A stretch of DNA of 52,969 nucleotides from contig JAANBB010000286.1 in NCBI GenBank assembly GCA_014621425.1, positions 1-52,969 on the forward strand, in the 5' to 3' direction. The first letter of the stretch is position 1. Each line of letters begins with the position of its first letter. The notes beneath the pieces are model-generated. The model saw only the letters and a list, made by a program, of their open reading frames with translations. It had not been told where the DNA came from and searched no databases. Made by a program: the position numbers and the translations under genes. Shown here piece by piece: positions 33,245 through 45,845 of the stretch. The DNA comes from Cylindrodendrum hubeiense (taxonomy: Eukaryota > Ascomycota > Sordariomycetes > Hypocreales > Nectriaceae).

Positions 33245-34895
33245 TCACATTCCCTTCTCGGTCTGTGCAATCCAATGATTAAACTGACCGTCCTCCGCTA
33301 GCTCCTCCAACCTCCAGTCTTCCTGTGTGCCTCTTAGATAGGCATCGTGATCTGAAGCACCGCCGTATTCTGCTATTGTCATTCCCAAGTCAGGCCCCCC
33401 CAGTTGGGGTTGCCACAGGTCCTCGCCTACACCTAGAGACATGCCGGACCTGGGAAGCCCATCGCACATCCTATCTGTAGGGAATGAGACAGCGAGACTA
33501 GGGTCTGTAACCAATCCAAGCTCCTGGTAGTAGTTGTCGACGAACCCGGAGCCATTTTCCAGTGGCGCGACGGGATACTCGAAATTTGGGGATGAGTGTC
33601 TGCTATCCATAGTGGGCTCCATTTCACCAAGAGTGTGAGGATATTGATGGACACGAGGGCCATATGGTGAGGAATCGGCTTGATTGTATGGGAGCAGTTG
33701 GGATGACCCTGGAGTCGCATACGCATGCAGGTCCTGGTATGCATGGTCTCCCATGGCCTCGGGCGCTGGCTCATACGTCAGAGAAGGCGTCTCACTCAGT
33801 CGAGATATATTTCTGGTGCCTGTTCGTCGAGGTCCGTTTCGTGGAAGCCCACGTGTGACGCCCCAATCCGGATCCTCGGCATCAGAGAAGATGTCGTTGC
33901 ACACGTCGTCTTCCCGCCTGCCCTTGCGGGTCTTGGAAGGCGTGAACTTGTATCCTGGGTGTGCTTGTTGATGGTTAGCTCTTTCAACCCTAGCCCATTC
34001 ATTAAACTCTTCGTGGACTTCAGTTGATTCTAAGGACCAGCCAGCGCCGCAGACCTTCGACACGTGCTGGTGGTTGTTCTTGGTGCACTGCGTCTTGGCC
34101 ACCTCCTGATATGCCTTGCGGTACAACATAAAGGCATTCATCGGGCGCTTGATCTGACCGGGCTTCCTATTGCGCGATGTTTCTAGGCGTCTGTCCTCTG
34201 CTGAACGATTTACGAAGGTCGCGATGTCGGCAACTGGCAAATGGGGCACGTCCATGGCGATCTGGGTAAGGGGCTTCGAGACAATGGAGGATGCGTCCTG
34301 GTGTTTCTGGTCTCTGCTTCTCTTTTGCACACGGCCTCCTTTGGTTCCCAATGACTTCCCCATGGCAGACCGCTTGGGGATGCTCGCTCCGCTGCGAGTG
34401 GCGATCGAAAGATGGGCTGGGCACGGCGTTGGGGGTGATGCCTCTGGCGTGTATGGCATATGGATCTGATGACTCGTTAGGATTGTGTTTGCTTGCAAGT
34501 ATGGCACATAACTCACACTGTAGCCTAACTCCCCGGGGAGGGGACCATATGCGTTGTGGATGGCATCCTGTTCAGCGGAGTAACCCGCCTGCGACACGGG
34601 TTAGGTCAGCGATTCTTTGACGAGCACAGGCCGTTGAGAGGGAAATTTAGGCACGTACCAGGGACATGGTGATGTTTTTCTGTGAGTAGCAGAGCGAGTT
34701 CTCATGGGCAACGAAATCGCCCTCCTGGCCGGGGCCGCTGTGTCTCGGCTGCAAACGCGGGTAGCCCAGGAACTCGGATCCCAGGGGCACCCCACCTCGC
34801 GGATGCGATGTATTCACGGATGGGCTCATTCCCGAAGGTTGCTGAAGGTAGCCGTCGATGGATGGTGCGGGTGATGGTGGTGTTGGCTGTTCCAT
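33245..34895 (-). CDS. HMG-box transcription factor, FMF-1 / Ste11-like
   Basis: Exons on the minus strand are 34659-34895, 34517-34588 and 33245-34465, 1530 nt, 509 residues. A single HMG box lies at about 208-278. It starts IKRPMNAFMLYRKAYQEV, has the unusual inner segment TKNNHQHVSKVCGAGWSLES, and ends HPGYKFTPSK. This TKNNHQxVS.VCG type of MATA_HMG box is what I know from Neurospora FMF-1, Podospora PaHMG5 and, more distantly, S. pombe Ste11, regulators of mating and sexual development. The rest is Ser/Pro-rich with an acidic patch after the box (DDVCNDIFSDAEDPDWG). The second intron (34466-34516, donor GTGAGT, branch CCTAAC) is 51 nt and stop-free. The orthologue name is an inference. 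Confidence 0.82.
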
Positions 34896-36369
34896 GCCGA
34901 GGGGCGTCTTTGGTCGAGGTGATCAGGGGCAAGGCTTACAGTCGGTTTTGGCGTGGAAGAAAACAATTGCGGTCTGGGTTTGAGAAAGATAGAAGGCGTC
35001 AAGGAAGATTCAGGTAGACAGGGGGAGGCGTCTTCTGGTTGTGAAAGAGGAACACAAGGCGGACGGAGACTTCTTTCTCCTTTTTATTGACGGTACCTGG
35101 GACGGTCATATGCGGCTTGGGCTACTACAACAAGGAGAGGAAACGGATAGAGTCCGTTTCTTTGAGACTATGGAACAGGGGCATATGTATATGCATTGCA
35201 TCAAGCCGGCCCTTGTTACTCTTGAACAGGTCTGCAACGCGAGGACCACGACCACAAATAGACAACAACGCGCTGCCGCATTTGGTTCAAAGACCCAGGC
35301 TGGGGAGACGGTAGGGCGAGCGAAACGGATCACTCCGTGCGCCGTCACCCAGGAAGTTGAGCGTAAGCTGCATCGCAGGAGCCGCTGCCCGGCCCTTCCA
35401 CCGCCTGGACCATGTCGTAATGTAGTTGATGCAACCATTGATGTCTCCTCCGCGAACTGGACGTGTGAGCCGCTAGACGCCTGGCGCTCTCCCTTCAATC
35501 GACTGGAATGCCAGCCACCGTCGTCTTGAGAGCCACACCGTCCGATTAGGCGCAGCGCTAACACAAGCCATGGCGCATTCCATTGACGTGCGCTCGCCTC
35601 CCCCACCCATCCATCCATCCCATTGCATGTCGCTCCCTTGACGCTGGCAAAGGCGAGCACACATCACCTGCCCGCTTGTCCACCTGTCCCATCCTCCGGG
35701 TGCCTGGCGCCTGGCGCCCGTTGTGCTTCCCCTGGCGTCCGTCGTGTATGTAGCAAAGGTCAAACGGCTCGTCTCGTCCATGTTTGCAAGCCCTCGCTGT
35801 GGGGGCCAGCCGGCACCTCGCAGTGTTCCAGTGTTCGTAGTGAAAGGCTGTTTGATTATGTGGGCGATTAACCAATCATCTAGCTTTGGTTATAGCCTTG
35901 TCTGCAGGACGGATACCTGCTTCTAATGTAGGTGTTTACCGCGAGATGTCTCTGAGCTTGGGCCATCTATTCATCTTCCTGATTCTGGTATTGCCGACAG
36001 ATCACTTTCCGAATGGAGGAGCCGCGTTGGTGCGTGCCAAGTCTGGTTACCCACCCCAAACGCCGACTGAGCTTGTATAATGTGGATGGGAAGAGGTGGC
36101 GTCCCGGGGAGGCCGTATTATGACAGTGCGTGTGTTATGGCTGAATACTGGACTTTGCCAGCCGGTTCCTATTCAATGTGTTTCCGTGGCTGGTGGCTGA
36201 TCGACCAAGCTTCGCTGCTTGTGACTGGTCGGCCACCCCTAGCCTGATGTTTGCAAGGCTACCGCAACACACATGATCTCCAAAACATGGGGAATCCAAA
36301 GATGCATTGGCCATGGCATTACCAGAACACAACGAATAGGATGCCGTCATGGTCGACCACTTAGCTCGG
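34896..36369. promoter_or_regulatory. Gene-free region upstream of the HMG-box gene
   Basis: 1.47 kb holding the HMG gene promoter (34896 upward) and the 3' end of the PHD gene. The plus-strand frame 35041-35529 has no domain or family resemblance and is not called. Confidence 0.5.
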
Positions 36370-38803
36370 TCAGGGCTTGACAGAGGGGCTGCCTGAGGGC
36401 CGGGGCGGCTCTGATGGTTTAGATGGTGGTGTTAATACCTGGGGCCGGGGAGACGGAGAGAGACTCGCAACCGGGGGAAGAATCGGGGTTGCGATACTGA
36501 TCTTGCTTGCACTGCCTGGGTCTGTTGATCTTAGCGGTGAGTGCTTCGTAGGCGAGATTCCAGCTTGGGCAGGCAGGGTCCCGTTCTGCACGTAGGCTGC
36601 ACGATAAATATCGCGGCTGATTTTGGGCGTAGTTAGTGCAGACTCAAATGACCGACCACCTGAGAGGCTGTGAAAGCTGCTGGATGGGCTGGCAGTCCTC
36701 ACAGACGCCGTAGGAGAAACAGCGGTAACGCCCTGCTGCGCGTTGCCCGTCTGGTACTGTCGATCAGTTTCGCCGACATCGAGCTTGACAGGCGCCAGGA
36801 TAACTGGAATTGCCCGAGGGGTGCTTAGAACTGGGCGTTGAGCACTCAACGTCGAGTTGGGTGATAGGGCAACGCCATTCAGAATGGAGCCGTTGGCCGA
36901 GCCAGAAGCCACAGACGGCAAGCCATGTTCAGGTACACCATTCGGTGTCTGACCGTTGGTTCCACCAGCTGGAACCGCGTGCTTGGTGGGAAGCTCGACG
37001 GCCTTGGGTGTGAGCGTGTTGATTGATTCCTTAGCTGATTGACCCTGTCCGCTTGGACTGTGTGGGTGAGTGACCTTCAACTTGATAGTTGTCCTGGGAC
37101 GAGACTTGGCCTCCTCGTGGCGAGTGCAAGACCCGCAAACAAATTGGAACTCTGGCCGCTCAGCCTCTGCTTCGGTGATTCCTAGGCACTTGCTGTGTTG
37201 CCAGATGTTGCACTTCTCGCACGCGACGCTGTGTGTTCCGTCGTCGACCTGCCCGTACAGACCGCAGACACAGTCAAATACCCAGTCCTCCTCCTCTTGT
37301 TCGAGCTCCTTGAGGGCTAGTTTGTTTTTCTCAATCTCCGCCTGGAGGCGACGCTCTGATATGCGTCCATCGGGAGCTGTTAAACTTCTGCTGTCCTCTG
37401 ACAATTGCGCAAGCTCATCCTCGTGCTGACGGCGACGGGCGTCGCGGTCTTGCAAGCGCTTTTCTCGCGATATCAATCTGCTATCCCGTTCCCTCTCCAT
37501 TTTAATATTCGCCGCCTCTTCGCGTCGCTTTGCTACTTCAGTCTCCCGGCGGTGTTTTTCTTCATCCTTGGCCTGCTCTTCTTGTTTTTGTTGCTCTACC
37601 TTCCCAGCAATACGACTTGATCGTTTGGCGTTGGCCATTTTGGCAAGGTTGGTTAGTTCGCGTTCGCGCTGCAACTCCTTTCTTTTCCGGCCCTCCTCTT
37701 GTTTTTCTAGGATTGGCACGAGGTGTTCTTCCAGCTGCACCCTCAGGATCTTCTCATTCTCATCTCGAGTTTTTCGGAATCCGTCAACAACGGATTGCAC
37801 ATCAGCCAGTGTGACGGCAACGCATTCCCAAGTCATCCCCCCTAGACTGTTATCCTCTTGTTTGGGTTGTTCTCCATTCGCTCCATTGTCCGTATCAGCC
37901 TGTTCATCCTCGGTAGAAATGGTAGTTCTCCGTCTTTTGCTTGATCGACGTCCACCACGGTACGTTTTCGACTTCTTCGGCTTTGGTGTCGGGGCAGAGG
38001 GAGGGGCTTCTGTCAAGCGGTAGACTCTGTTGTCGTCGAGGACGAAGTATGTTCGATCATCTGCGTCCCATCCGTACGGCTCGATTCGCTTAAAAAAAAA
38101 AACTGTTAGCGATTGCAGCTCCGTTAGGTTGCTTGGCTCGGTGCTTACCCAGTTCGTTTGCTCAGTGTCCTTTTGTTCCTCCATCTTGTCTCGGATGCGT
38201 TCAGGGTGGATCATCGTCCACTGCGTCAGCTGTTGCAACACTCGAATCTGGCAAGGAATCATCCATTCATTAGCTCTGGCCTTGACAATATTGGATGCGA
38301 CGGAGACTACCTTTGTCAATATGTCGAAGTCGCTGAACTTAGCAGGCGCCTCGTCGTCGCCAAACGGGTTGTCACCAGGCGCTTTGTCCAAAAACTGCTT
38401 GCGGGCTTGCTCGTCAAAAATCTCGTGGCTTCATCTCCTCGTTAGCAATGCGCGGTTGGGATGGATGTGTCGAAGACGTACGTCAAGCCGCGATGCGACG
38501 ATACGAGTTTGAGGAGCGCCAGGGCAATGTCCCCTAGCATGGGGGAAACCGGTTTGAGGCACTCGACTTCGATTTCCTATGTGTGAGATACGCGTGTCAG
38601 CAAGGAGAGCCGAGTCGGAAAGCCAGGAGCAACAGTACCTCGATGTCAATCGAGTCTGGGATTTTGGCAGCCTTGCCGAAGGTGTAGATCCATTGGCACA
38701 GGTTTGCAAACTGCCACATGTTTCGGATCCGATGCAGCAGCGATGGCTCCGAATTGCCAGAGTTGCCATCGACGGCTTGGAGGGATCTTTTGCGCGACGA
38801 CAT
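36370..38803 (-). CDS. PHD-finger chromatin protein
   Basis: Exons on the minus strand are 38639-38803, 38482-38576, 38149-38428 and 36370-38088, 2259 nt, 752 residues. The N-terminal 200 residues (LLHRIRNMWQFANLCQWIYTFG, DIEEIEVECLKP, HEIFDEQARKQFLDK, WRIEPYGWDADDRTYFVLDDNRVYRL) resemble the helical DDT/WHIM-type region of ISWI-associated proteins. A nuclear-localisation-like KKSKTYRGGRRSSKRRR follows. Residues of about 260-430 are a long charged coiled coil rich in E/K/R. The C4HC3 PHD finger lies near 453-505: C-V-C..., VACEKCNIWQHSKCLG, FVCGSC. The tail is Ser/Pro-rich and disordered. It probably reads histone methylation within a chromatin complex. I cannot name the complex. The third intron (38089-38148) is 60 nt, with a T11 tract before the acceptor, and is stop-free. 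Confidence 0.88.
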
Positions 38804-39303
38804 GTTGGCGATGCGATGATGTCGATGCTGAATTCTGCGATGCCTCTGGCGCGTCACGGTCCGGAGAATGAGAGCTGTCGCGAAAAGGCTACGCTGTGGC
38901 GCAGTCAGCCACAAGCACATGCCAGTAGCCAATGGAGCGAACTCAACTCGACAAGTATGCATGTAGCTCAGAAGCGGCCGCCGTCCGCACTGTGGCAGGG
39001 CCATGTTCTATATTAAGAACTGCGGCATGTGCCTGCGTCGCGACCGCTAATCACCATTACGAGACAGTGCTCATTACCACCGATACTGTGGCAATCGTCT
39101 CCTTCAGCTCCAGGCCTCCTGGATTGTCAGATCTTCCTTTTCTACATCTTATGAACACGACGTAGTTTACGCGTCTCCCAAGCCGACGAGACATCGAAAA
39201 TGCTGCGTTCTGGCACATGCGCCCGCCAAAAGTCTCTATCCTGACACCGGGCCACGTCGGCGATTCGCAGCCACTCCTTTCGCCCTCGCCCTGAACCGTC
39301 GCA
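38804..39303. promoter_or_regulatory. Shared divergent promoter of the PHD gene and CCH1
   Basis: Exactly 500 bp between the two start codons on opposite strands, so both promoters and leaders must fit here. The plus-strand frames are not supported as coding. Confidence 0.7.
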
Positions 39304-42300
39304 ATGTCGTCGAACTTCCCAGGCGGCGACCCGGCTCGGCGCCAGTCGATACCTCTGCAGAATATGGACGGCTCTCCCTACGATAGCTATCAGTCCGAAG
39401 GATTGGCCCAAAGGCAACCACATCAGTCCCAATCTGCTTCGCAGACCGATGCCCAGATGACGGCCAACCTGTCGGGAATCTCGACTTACTGGGAACAACC
39501 ATATCACACGCAGTCCGACGACGAAACAAGCCTCCATTCACCGATAGACCCGATGGCTCTGCAAGCAGCTTTGCCACCAGATATTCACCATTCCGGGCTC
39601 ACGCCAACTGGAACCTCTATCGACCCGTTCGACCGTCCTCACCCGTACGTCGAAGATGTTCCAGGTGGAGACTACGTCGAGTCCGATAGAGTTCCTCTTA
39701 CGTCCGGCGCCCAGCCTATCTCTGGCTCCCTCACACCAAACCGCCATGACGATCGATCTCGAGATAGCTTCCAGACAGTGTCAAGCGTTGACAACAACCC
39801 ATCTCGAAACCGCGATACTGGGAGAAGCTTGGGACAGGACCTCGACGCCAACTTTGGAGGCGCTCGTCACCGCAGCTATGGAGCTTCTCTCAATCCAAAC
39901 GAATACAGACGATCCCGGTCTCCCACAGGAGCCTTATCCCGTGCTGGGTCAATCGTCCGAGCAATGTCACAGCGAGTTGTCAACCTCAGTGGAGAAAACG
40001 AACTGGTGGACCACCGTGCCTCACGTCATCGTTCACAGTCTCCCAACGCGTTCGATCGAAATCCTTCTCGTGAAAATGCAACGTCAATGCTTGTGGACAC
40101 TTCCTACCAGCCACAGGTCGTTAATCCTTCCGCCGAGAAGACGGGGGAGCCTCGGTACTTGATCTCTGAAGCCCCCGCTCTAAACCCCCCTCGACCACCT
40201 CTCCCGAACCCTCTCAAAGGAAAATCCTTAGGCATCTTTTCTCCCGACAACTTTCTGAGACGCCGGCTTTGTGATATTCTCGTAAATCCTTACACAGAGC
40301 CATTTCTCCTCCTTTTAATCGTGCTTCAGGCTATCCTCCTTGCAGTTGAAGCTGCCCCTCCTATTTCCGCTGACAAACAAGGACGTCCAGAACACTGGAG
40401 TGGTAGCGCTATCGACTGGGCCATGCTAGTGCTTTTTATCATTTTCACATTGGAGCTGATATCGCGAATCATTGTATCAGGCTTTATCCTGAATGCTGCG
40501 GAATTCAGCACCATCGACCGCAAGCGTGGAATCCGTGCTGCAGTTGCAGATCAATACAGAGTTATCTTCCAACCCGAACGGCAAAAATCAGTGAGGAACA
40601 AGCACCAGTTTCAGGCAGAGCCTTCGACAATTGCTCGCTCATTCACGACCTTTATGCAGGGGCAGCAAGCCTTGCCTCAGACTCTCGAGGAGCAACAAAG
40701 GTTTCAACTCGCTCGACGAGCCTTTCTTCGGCATTCCTTTAATCGAATCGACTTTGTTGCCGTGGTTTCGTTTTGGATCATGTTTTTTCTGAGCACAACT
40801 GGCTTAGAGACCAAACATCATCTCTATGCTTTTAGGATGATGAGTTGCCTTCGTATTCTGAGACTGTTGTCATTGACGAATGGCACGGCAGTATGAGCAT
40901 CCTTCTATATTTGCAAAGCTCACCTCAACTGACAACGACCTAGATCATCCTTAGAAGCCTTAAGAAAGCAGCTCCGCTTCTAGTGCGCGTTGCCTTTCTG
41001 CTTTCTTTTTTCTGGCTTCTTTTTGCTATTATTGGAGTCCAGAGCTTCAAAGCTAGTCTGAGCCGTCAATGCGTGTGGTTAGATCCTCTTGATCCCAATA
41101 ACCTCACAGCCTCTTACACAGTTGACGAGTCGTTCTGTGGTGGCTTCTTGGACAATGACACAGGGAGAACCAAGCCATGGGTTATGTTTGACACCCCTAA
41201 TTCCTTGGACGATATTAGAAACGGGTCTACCGAAGGAAAAGGATTCCTTTGCCCCCGGGGCTCCATCTGTCTTCAACAGACTAACCCTTTCGGTGGGACT
41301 GTCAACTTTGACAATATCTTCAACTCGCTGGAGCTTGTCTTCGTCATCATGAGTGCCAATACTTTCTCCGATCTCATGTACTACACAATGGGCTCAGACT
41401 ATTCCCAAGCCGCCCTCTTTTTTGGCGCCGGTATTATGATCATGATGCTTTGGTTGACAAATTTGGTCATTGCAGTTATTACCTCTTCCTTCCAAGTCAT
41501 TCGAGAAGAGAGCAAAGCAAGTGCTTTCACAGTTGACCAGGAGCCATTTGCCCAGCCTCGACCTGAAGAACGGCTTCGACGGGTTTCGCCCATACAGCGC
41601 GTCTATGATCGGACAGCACCAGTGTGGGTAGTTATCATCGCCTTCGGACTCCTTTGTCAAGCATGCCGCAGTTCTTCAATGTCGCAGTCGCGGGAAGCGT
41701 TCATTAACACAGCCGAAGTCGTTGTGACCATCCTACTCGATATCGAAATGATCATCCGCTTCATCGCTGACTGGAATCATTTCCACAGCAGCTGGAGCAA
41801 CATCATCGACATGGGATTAGCGGTGACCACATCAATCATTCTCATCCCTCCTATTCGTGGTACTCGAGCCTATGACTGGCTGACCATCTTCCAAATTGTA
41901 CGAGTTTACCGAGTTGTTTTGGCAATTCCCGTCACCCGTCAACTCATTCAACTTGTTCTGGGTAACGCCACTGGTATTGCAAATTTGATGTTTTTCGTCT
42001 TTCTAATGACCTTTATGATGGCAATCTTCGCAGTCCAAGTGTTCAGGGGTGAGATCCCTGTCCACGACAACGGCGAATTCAATCGCATCTCTTTTTACCA
42101 AATCTTCAACTCCTTTATGGGTATGTATCAGGTGTTGACAAGTGAGAACTGGACAGAAATCCTATACACTGTCACTTCATACACTCGACCGTTCAATACA
42201 TCATGGATTGGTGCAGTCCTGTTAATTGGATGGTTCATTGTCGCGTTCTTCATTCTGGTCAACATGTTCATTGCTGTCATCCAGGAGAACTTTGACGTAT

Positions 42301-45300
42301 CAGAAGACGAGAAGCGACTCCAGCAAGTCAAGGCTTTTCTTCAAAGGAGAGATCTCGGAAATCCCTCGAGCCACCTTGCGCTCTCTACAATTTTCACCTT
42401 TGGCAAATCTCGACGGCATAAAGACCCACTCGATTATGGACCAGCAACAATGGAAATGCTTCTCAAAGACGCTGTAGTTCGCGAGTTCCTTGACGATAAG
42501 ATGGACACCCTTGATGATGACGCCGACCCGCCTCGTCCGCTTCCGAGGAGCACCACTACTCTACTGGGCAATGATGTTAGACCCGGATTCATGTCGGGCA
42601 TTTGGGGAAAGATTGTAAAACGGGTTACTCACAGAGAGCCAAACCCCTTCTATTCAAATCTTCGATTTGATAGCCCAAATGATACGCAGGATCCACGACA
42701 GATGGCTCAACAGGCTGTGTCTGCCACATCGGCTCGGCGAAGAGCCCAGAGAGAATACCTCGCCCGATACCCGACCTACAACAATTCGCTTTACATTTTC
42801 AAGCCCGATAATCAAATCCGAAGACTCTGTCAACGAGTGGTCGGACCAGCTCGGGGCCCTGAACGTTTCGATGGTCTTGAACCGAACAGGGTGGCTTGGT
42901 ATACTTTCACAATCTTTATTTACGCCTCGATTGTGGCCATGGTCGTTCTTGCCTGTGTCACTACGCCCCTTTATCAGAAGGAGTATCAAGAGCAGCATGA
43001 GTTTAGTATCCGAAACTGGTACATCTGGACCGATATGGCTTTTGCTGCTGTTTTCACAATCGAAGCGGTGATCAAGATAATCGCGGATGGGCTAATCTGG
43101 ACGCCAAATGCCTTTCTCAGGAGTTCTTGGGGACTCATGGATGCTGTTGTGTTGATCACACTTTGGATTAACGTGGTTACGCTCCTAATCAACGACGGAG
43201 CCATTTCTAGAGCCATCGGCGCGTTCAAGGCTCTTCGTGCTCTTCGCCTATTGAATGTCAGCAACAGTGCAAGAAATACCTTCCATGATCTGATCATCGT
43301 CGGATGGTGGAAAATTCTTGGCGTAAGTTTTTGAACCCCGCCTCAATGACATTGACTGATGCAAAATTAGGCTGCCTTTGTGTCCTTGTCTCTTCTGATT
43401 CCGTTTGCTATATATGGTCTGAACCTGTTCAATGGTTTGATGCTGACCTGCAACGATGGTGGTGATGGAATCAGTACGATGTCGGACTGCTTTGGCGAGT
43501 ACAACAGCGTACCATTCAGCGAAAATTGGCCGATGCTAGCTCCTCGAGTCGCGGCGAATCCGTTTTTCAACTTTGACGACTTCGGATCATCGCTTTTCAT
43601 TCTGTTCCAGATTGTTAGTCAAGAAGGTTGGACCGATGTGTCTTTTGCATCCCAAGCCATCACTGGGCGTAACCAACAGCCCTCGGATCTTGCGTCCCAA
43701 GGGAACGCACTCTTCTTCGTTGCCTTTAACTTGTTGGCAACTGTCTTCGTTCTCACTCTCTTCATCTCCGTTTTCATGCGCAACTATACGGAGCAGACAG
43801 GAGTTGCCTTTCTCACGTCAGAGCAACGATCATGGTTGGAATTGCGAAAGATTTTGCGGCAGATCTCTCCTTCCAAGAGCTCGTATGACGACTCGGAGAA
43901 GAGTTGGAAAAAGTGGTGCCACAAGCGAGCCATTGAGAAGCGAGGTAAATGGTATCAGACAATCACCGTTGTCCTTGTCCTGCATTTGGGTCTGCTGGTA
44001 TCAGAATTCAGCGATGAACCAGACTGGTGGACCAATGCTCGAGATTTTATTTTCTTCGTCTTCATCATGATATACATGGCAAACATCGCGATCCGTATTC
44101 TCGGTCTTGGATGGGCTCGTTTCCGCCGAAGTTCATGGGACATCTACTCGCTTTTGATTGTCGGCGGTGCCTTTATTGCCACCCTCAGTCTCCTCATCTC
44201 CAGCACCAGCATTGAAGTCTACGTACAGCTTCACAAGGTCTTCCTAGTTGGCATCGTACTGCTTCTCATTCCTCGAAATGATGCGCTCGATCAACTCTTC
44301 AAGACCGCCGCGGCTAGTCTAACGGTGATTGGAAATTTGTTAGCGACATGGCTGGTTGTTTTCCTGGTGTTCGCAATTGCCATGACCCAGGCATTCAGTC
44401 TGACAAGGTTTGGCGAGAGTGAAACCTACGACGCCAATTTCCGAACCGTCCCGAAGGCGTTGATCTTGCTCTTCAGGATGAGTCTTGGCGAAGGCTGGAA
44501 TCAGGTCATGGAAGATTACGCCAATATCGAACCGCCTCTCTGCGTGGATGAAGCAAAATTCTTCGACAGTGACTGCGGCAGCAAGTCATGGGCAAGGTTC
44601 CTGTTCATTGCATGGAACATTGTCAGCATGTATATTTTCGTCAATCTCTTCGTGTCGTTGATCTTCGAGAGCTTTAGTTACGTCTATCAGCGCTCAAGCG
44701 GCATGGCCGTGGTTGACCGAGACGAGATTCGACGATTCAAGGAAGCATGGCGGAGCGTGGACCCGGCGGGCACTGGATACATCACCAAGGACGCATTCCC
44801 ACGGTTGTTGGGCGAACTATCGGGAGTGTTTCAAATGCGCATCTATGATTCTGAAGACTCAGTTCGATCGATCCTTGAAGACGTTCAGAACGACGCCAAG
44901 ACATCCCGACACATGTCTATCGCGACTACGACTGCATCCGCCGGGGTGGATCTTGACAAACTTAACCGGCGAATTGCCGAATTGGATGTGGTGAAGATTA
45001 GCGAACGGCGGCGTCGGTTCAACGTCTTCTATGAGGAGGTCATGGTGTCTGCAGATCCAGACCGGGGCATCTCCTTTACGACGGTACTCATGATCCTGGC
45101 ACACTACAACATTATCAGTGATAATAAGAGCTTGAAGTAAGTGGTCCAAGTATGCTATATATGGAGGGCAATGTGCTAATCTCGTGCAGATTGGAAGAGT
45201 TCCTGAGACGTCGGGCACGACTTCAACGTGTTGAGGAGCAAGTCCGTCGACGCATCGTTCTCGGATTCTTCGACACCTTGTAAGTACCATCATGGATGAC

Positions 45301-45845
45301 TTGTACATCGTAACACACAACTCATATTCTTTTTTAGGTACTGGTCGAGGAAGTTCAAGCAGCATCGGCAAATGAAACAATCGGCTCGAATGACGACAAT
45401 TCCACACTTGGATATCCCAGATATCCTTGTTGAGGACGATGAGAGCCAGGATGGAGGAACTGGCGGAGCAGCACCTCGGTCGCCGGTTGGGCAGTCTTCG
45501 GCTCACTCAAGCGTCGATGTCGAGCAGCAACGCCAGAGTTGGTTCGGGACTACAGACCTGTCATTGCACGATACGGCATGGCATCATCCACTGAGCTTCC
45601 CTCGTGCTGCACCACCATCGACATCTCACCACGCAACGCCGTCGTCCTTCAGCTTTGAACTGCAGGAGCCAGATGGCATCGAGAATTCAGCAACGGCGGA
45701 CAACATAGAGCCGGCCAGTGCGGTAAGTCCATCACAAGTCCGGGGAATGCTGGATGACTCGGTGTGGGTGGAGAGCATTCGGCGCAGCGCCACACTCCGG
45801 CGATCACAGCAGTCGGGCCAGTATCGATACGGAGATCTCGAGTGA
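39304..45845 (+). CDS. CCH1: High-affinity calcium channel alpha subunit Cch1
   Basis: Plasma-membrane voltage-gated-type Ca2+ channel that works with Mid1 in calcium uptake during stress, growth and mating. Exons are 39304-40890, 40944-43322, 43371-45136, 45190-45279 and 45338-45845, 6330 nt, 2109 residues, in frame. The N-terminal 300 residues are disordered. Four repeats of six helices follow, with S4 segments such as FRMMSCLRILRLL and FKALRALRLLNVS. The pore-loop residues at the mammalian EEEE positions read N668 (MSANTFSD), E930 (TSENWTE), E1407 (SQEGWTD) and E1696 (LGEGWNQ). An EF-hand-like segment (WRSVDPAGTGYITKDAFPRLL) lies near 1780 and an RRRARLQRVEEQVRRR helix after it. The length is typical for filamentous fungi. 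Confidence 0.97.

Noticed and set aside
33245..34895. HMG-box gene as the MAT1-2-1 mating-type gene
   Set aside because: The box has the TKNNHQ...VCGAGW pattern of the FMF-1/Ste11 type, and the protein is far longer than MAT1-2-1. The usual flanking APN2 and SLA2 genes are absent; the sla gene at the window start is sla1, not SLA2.
35041..35529. 162-residue open frame on the plus strand
   Set aside because: Lies in the promoter of the HMG gene; composition is random-like and no splice or domain evidence supports it.
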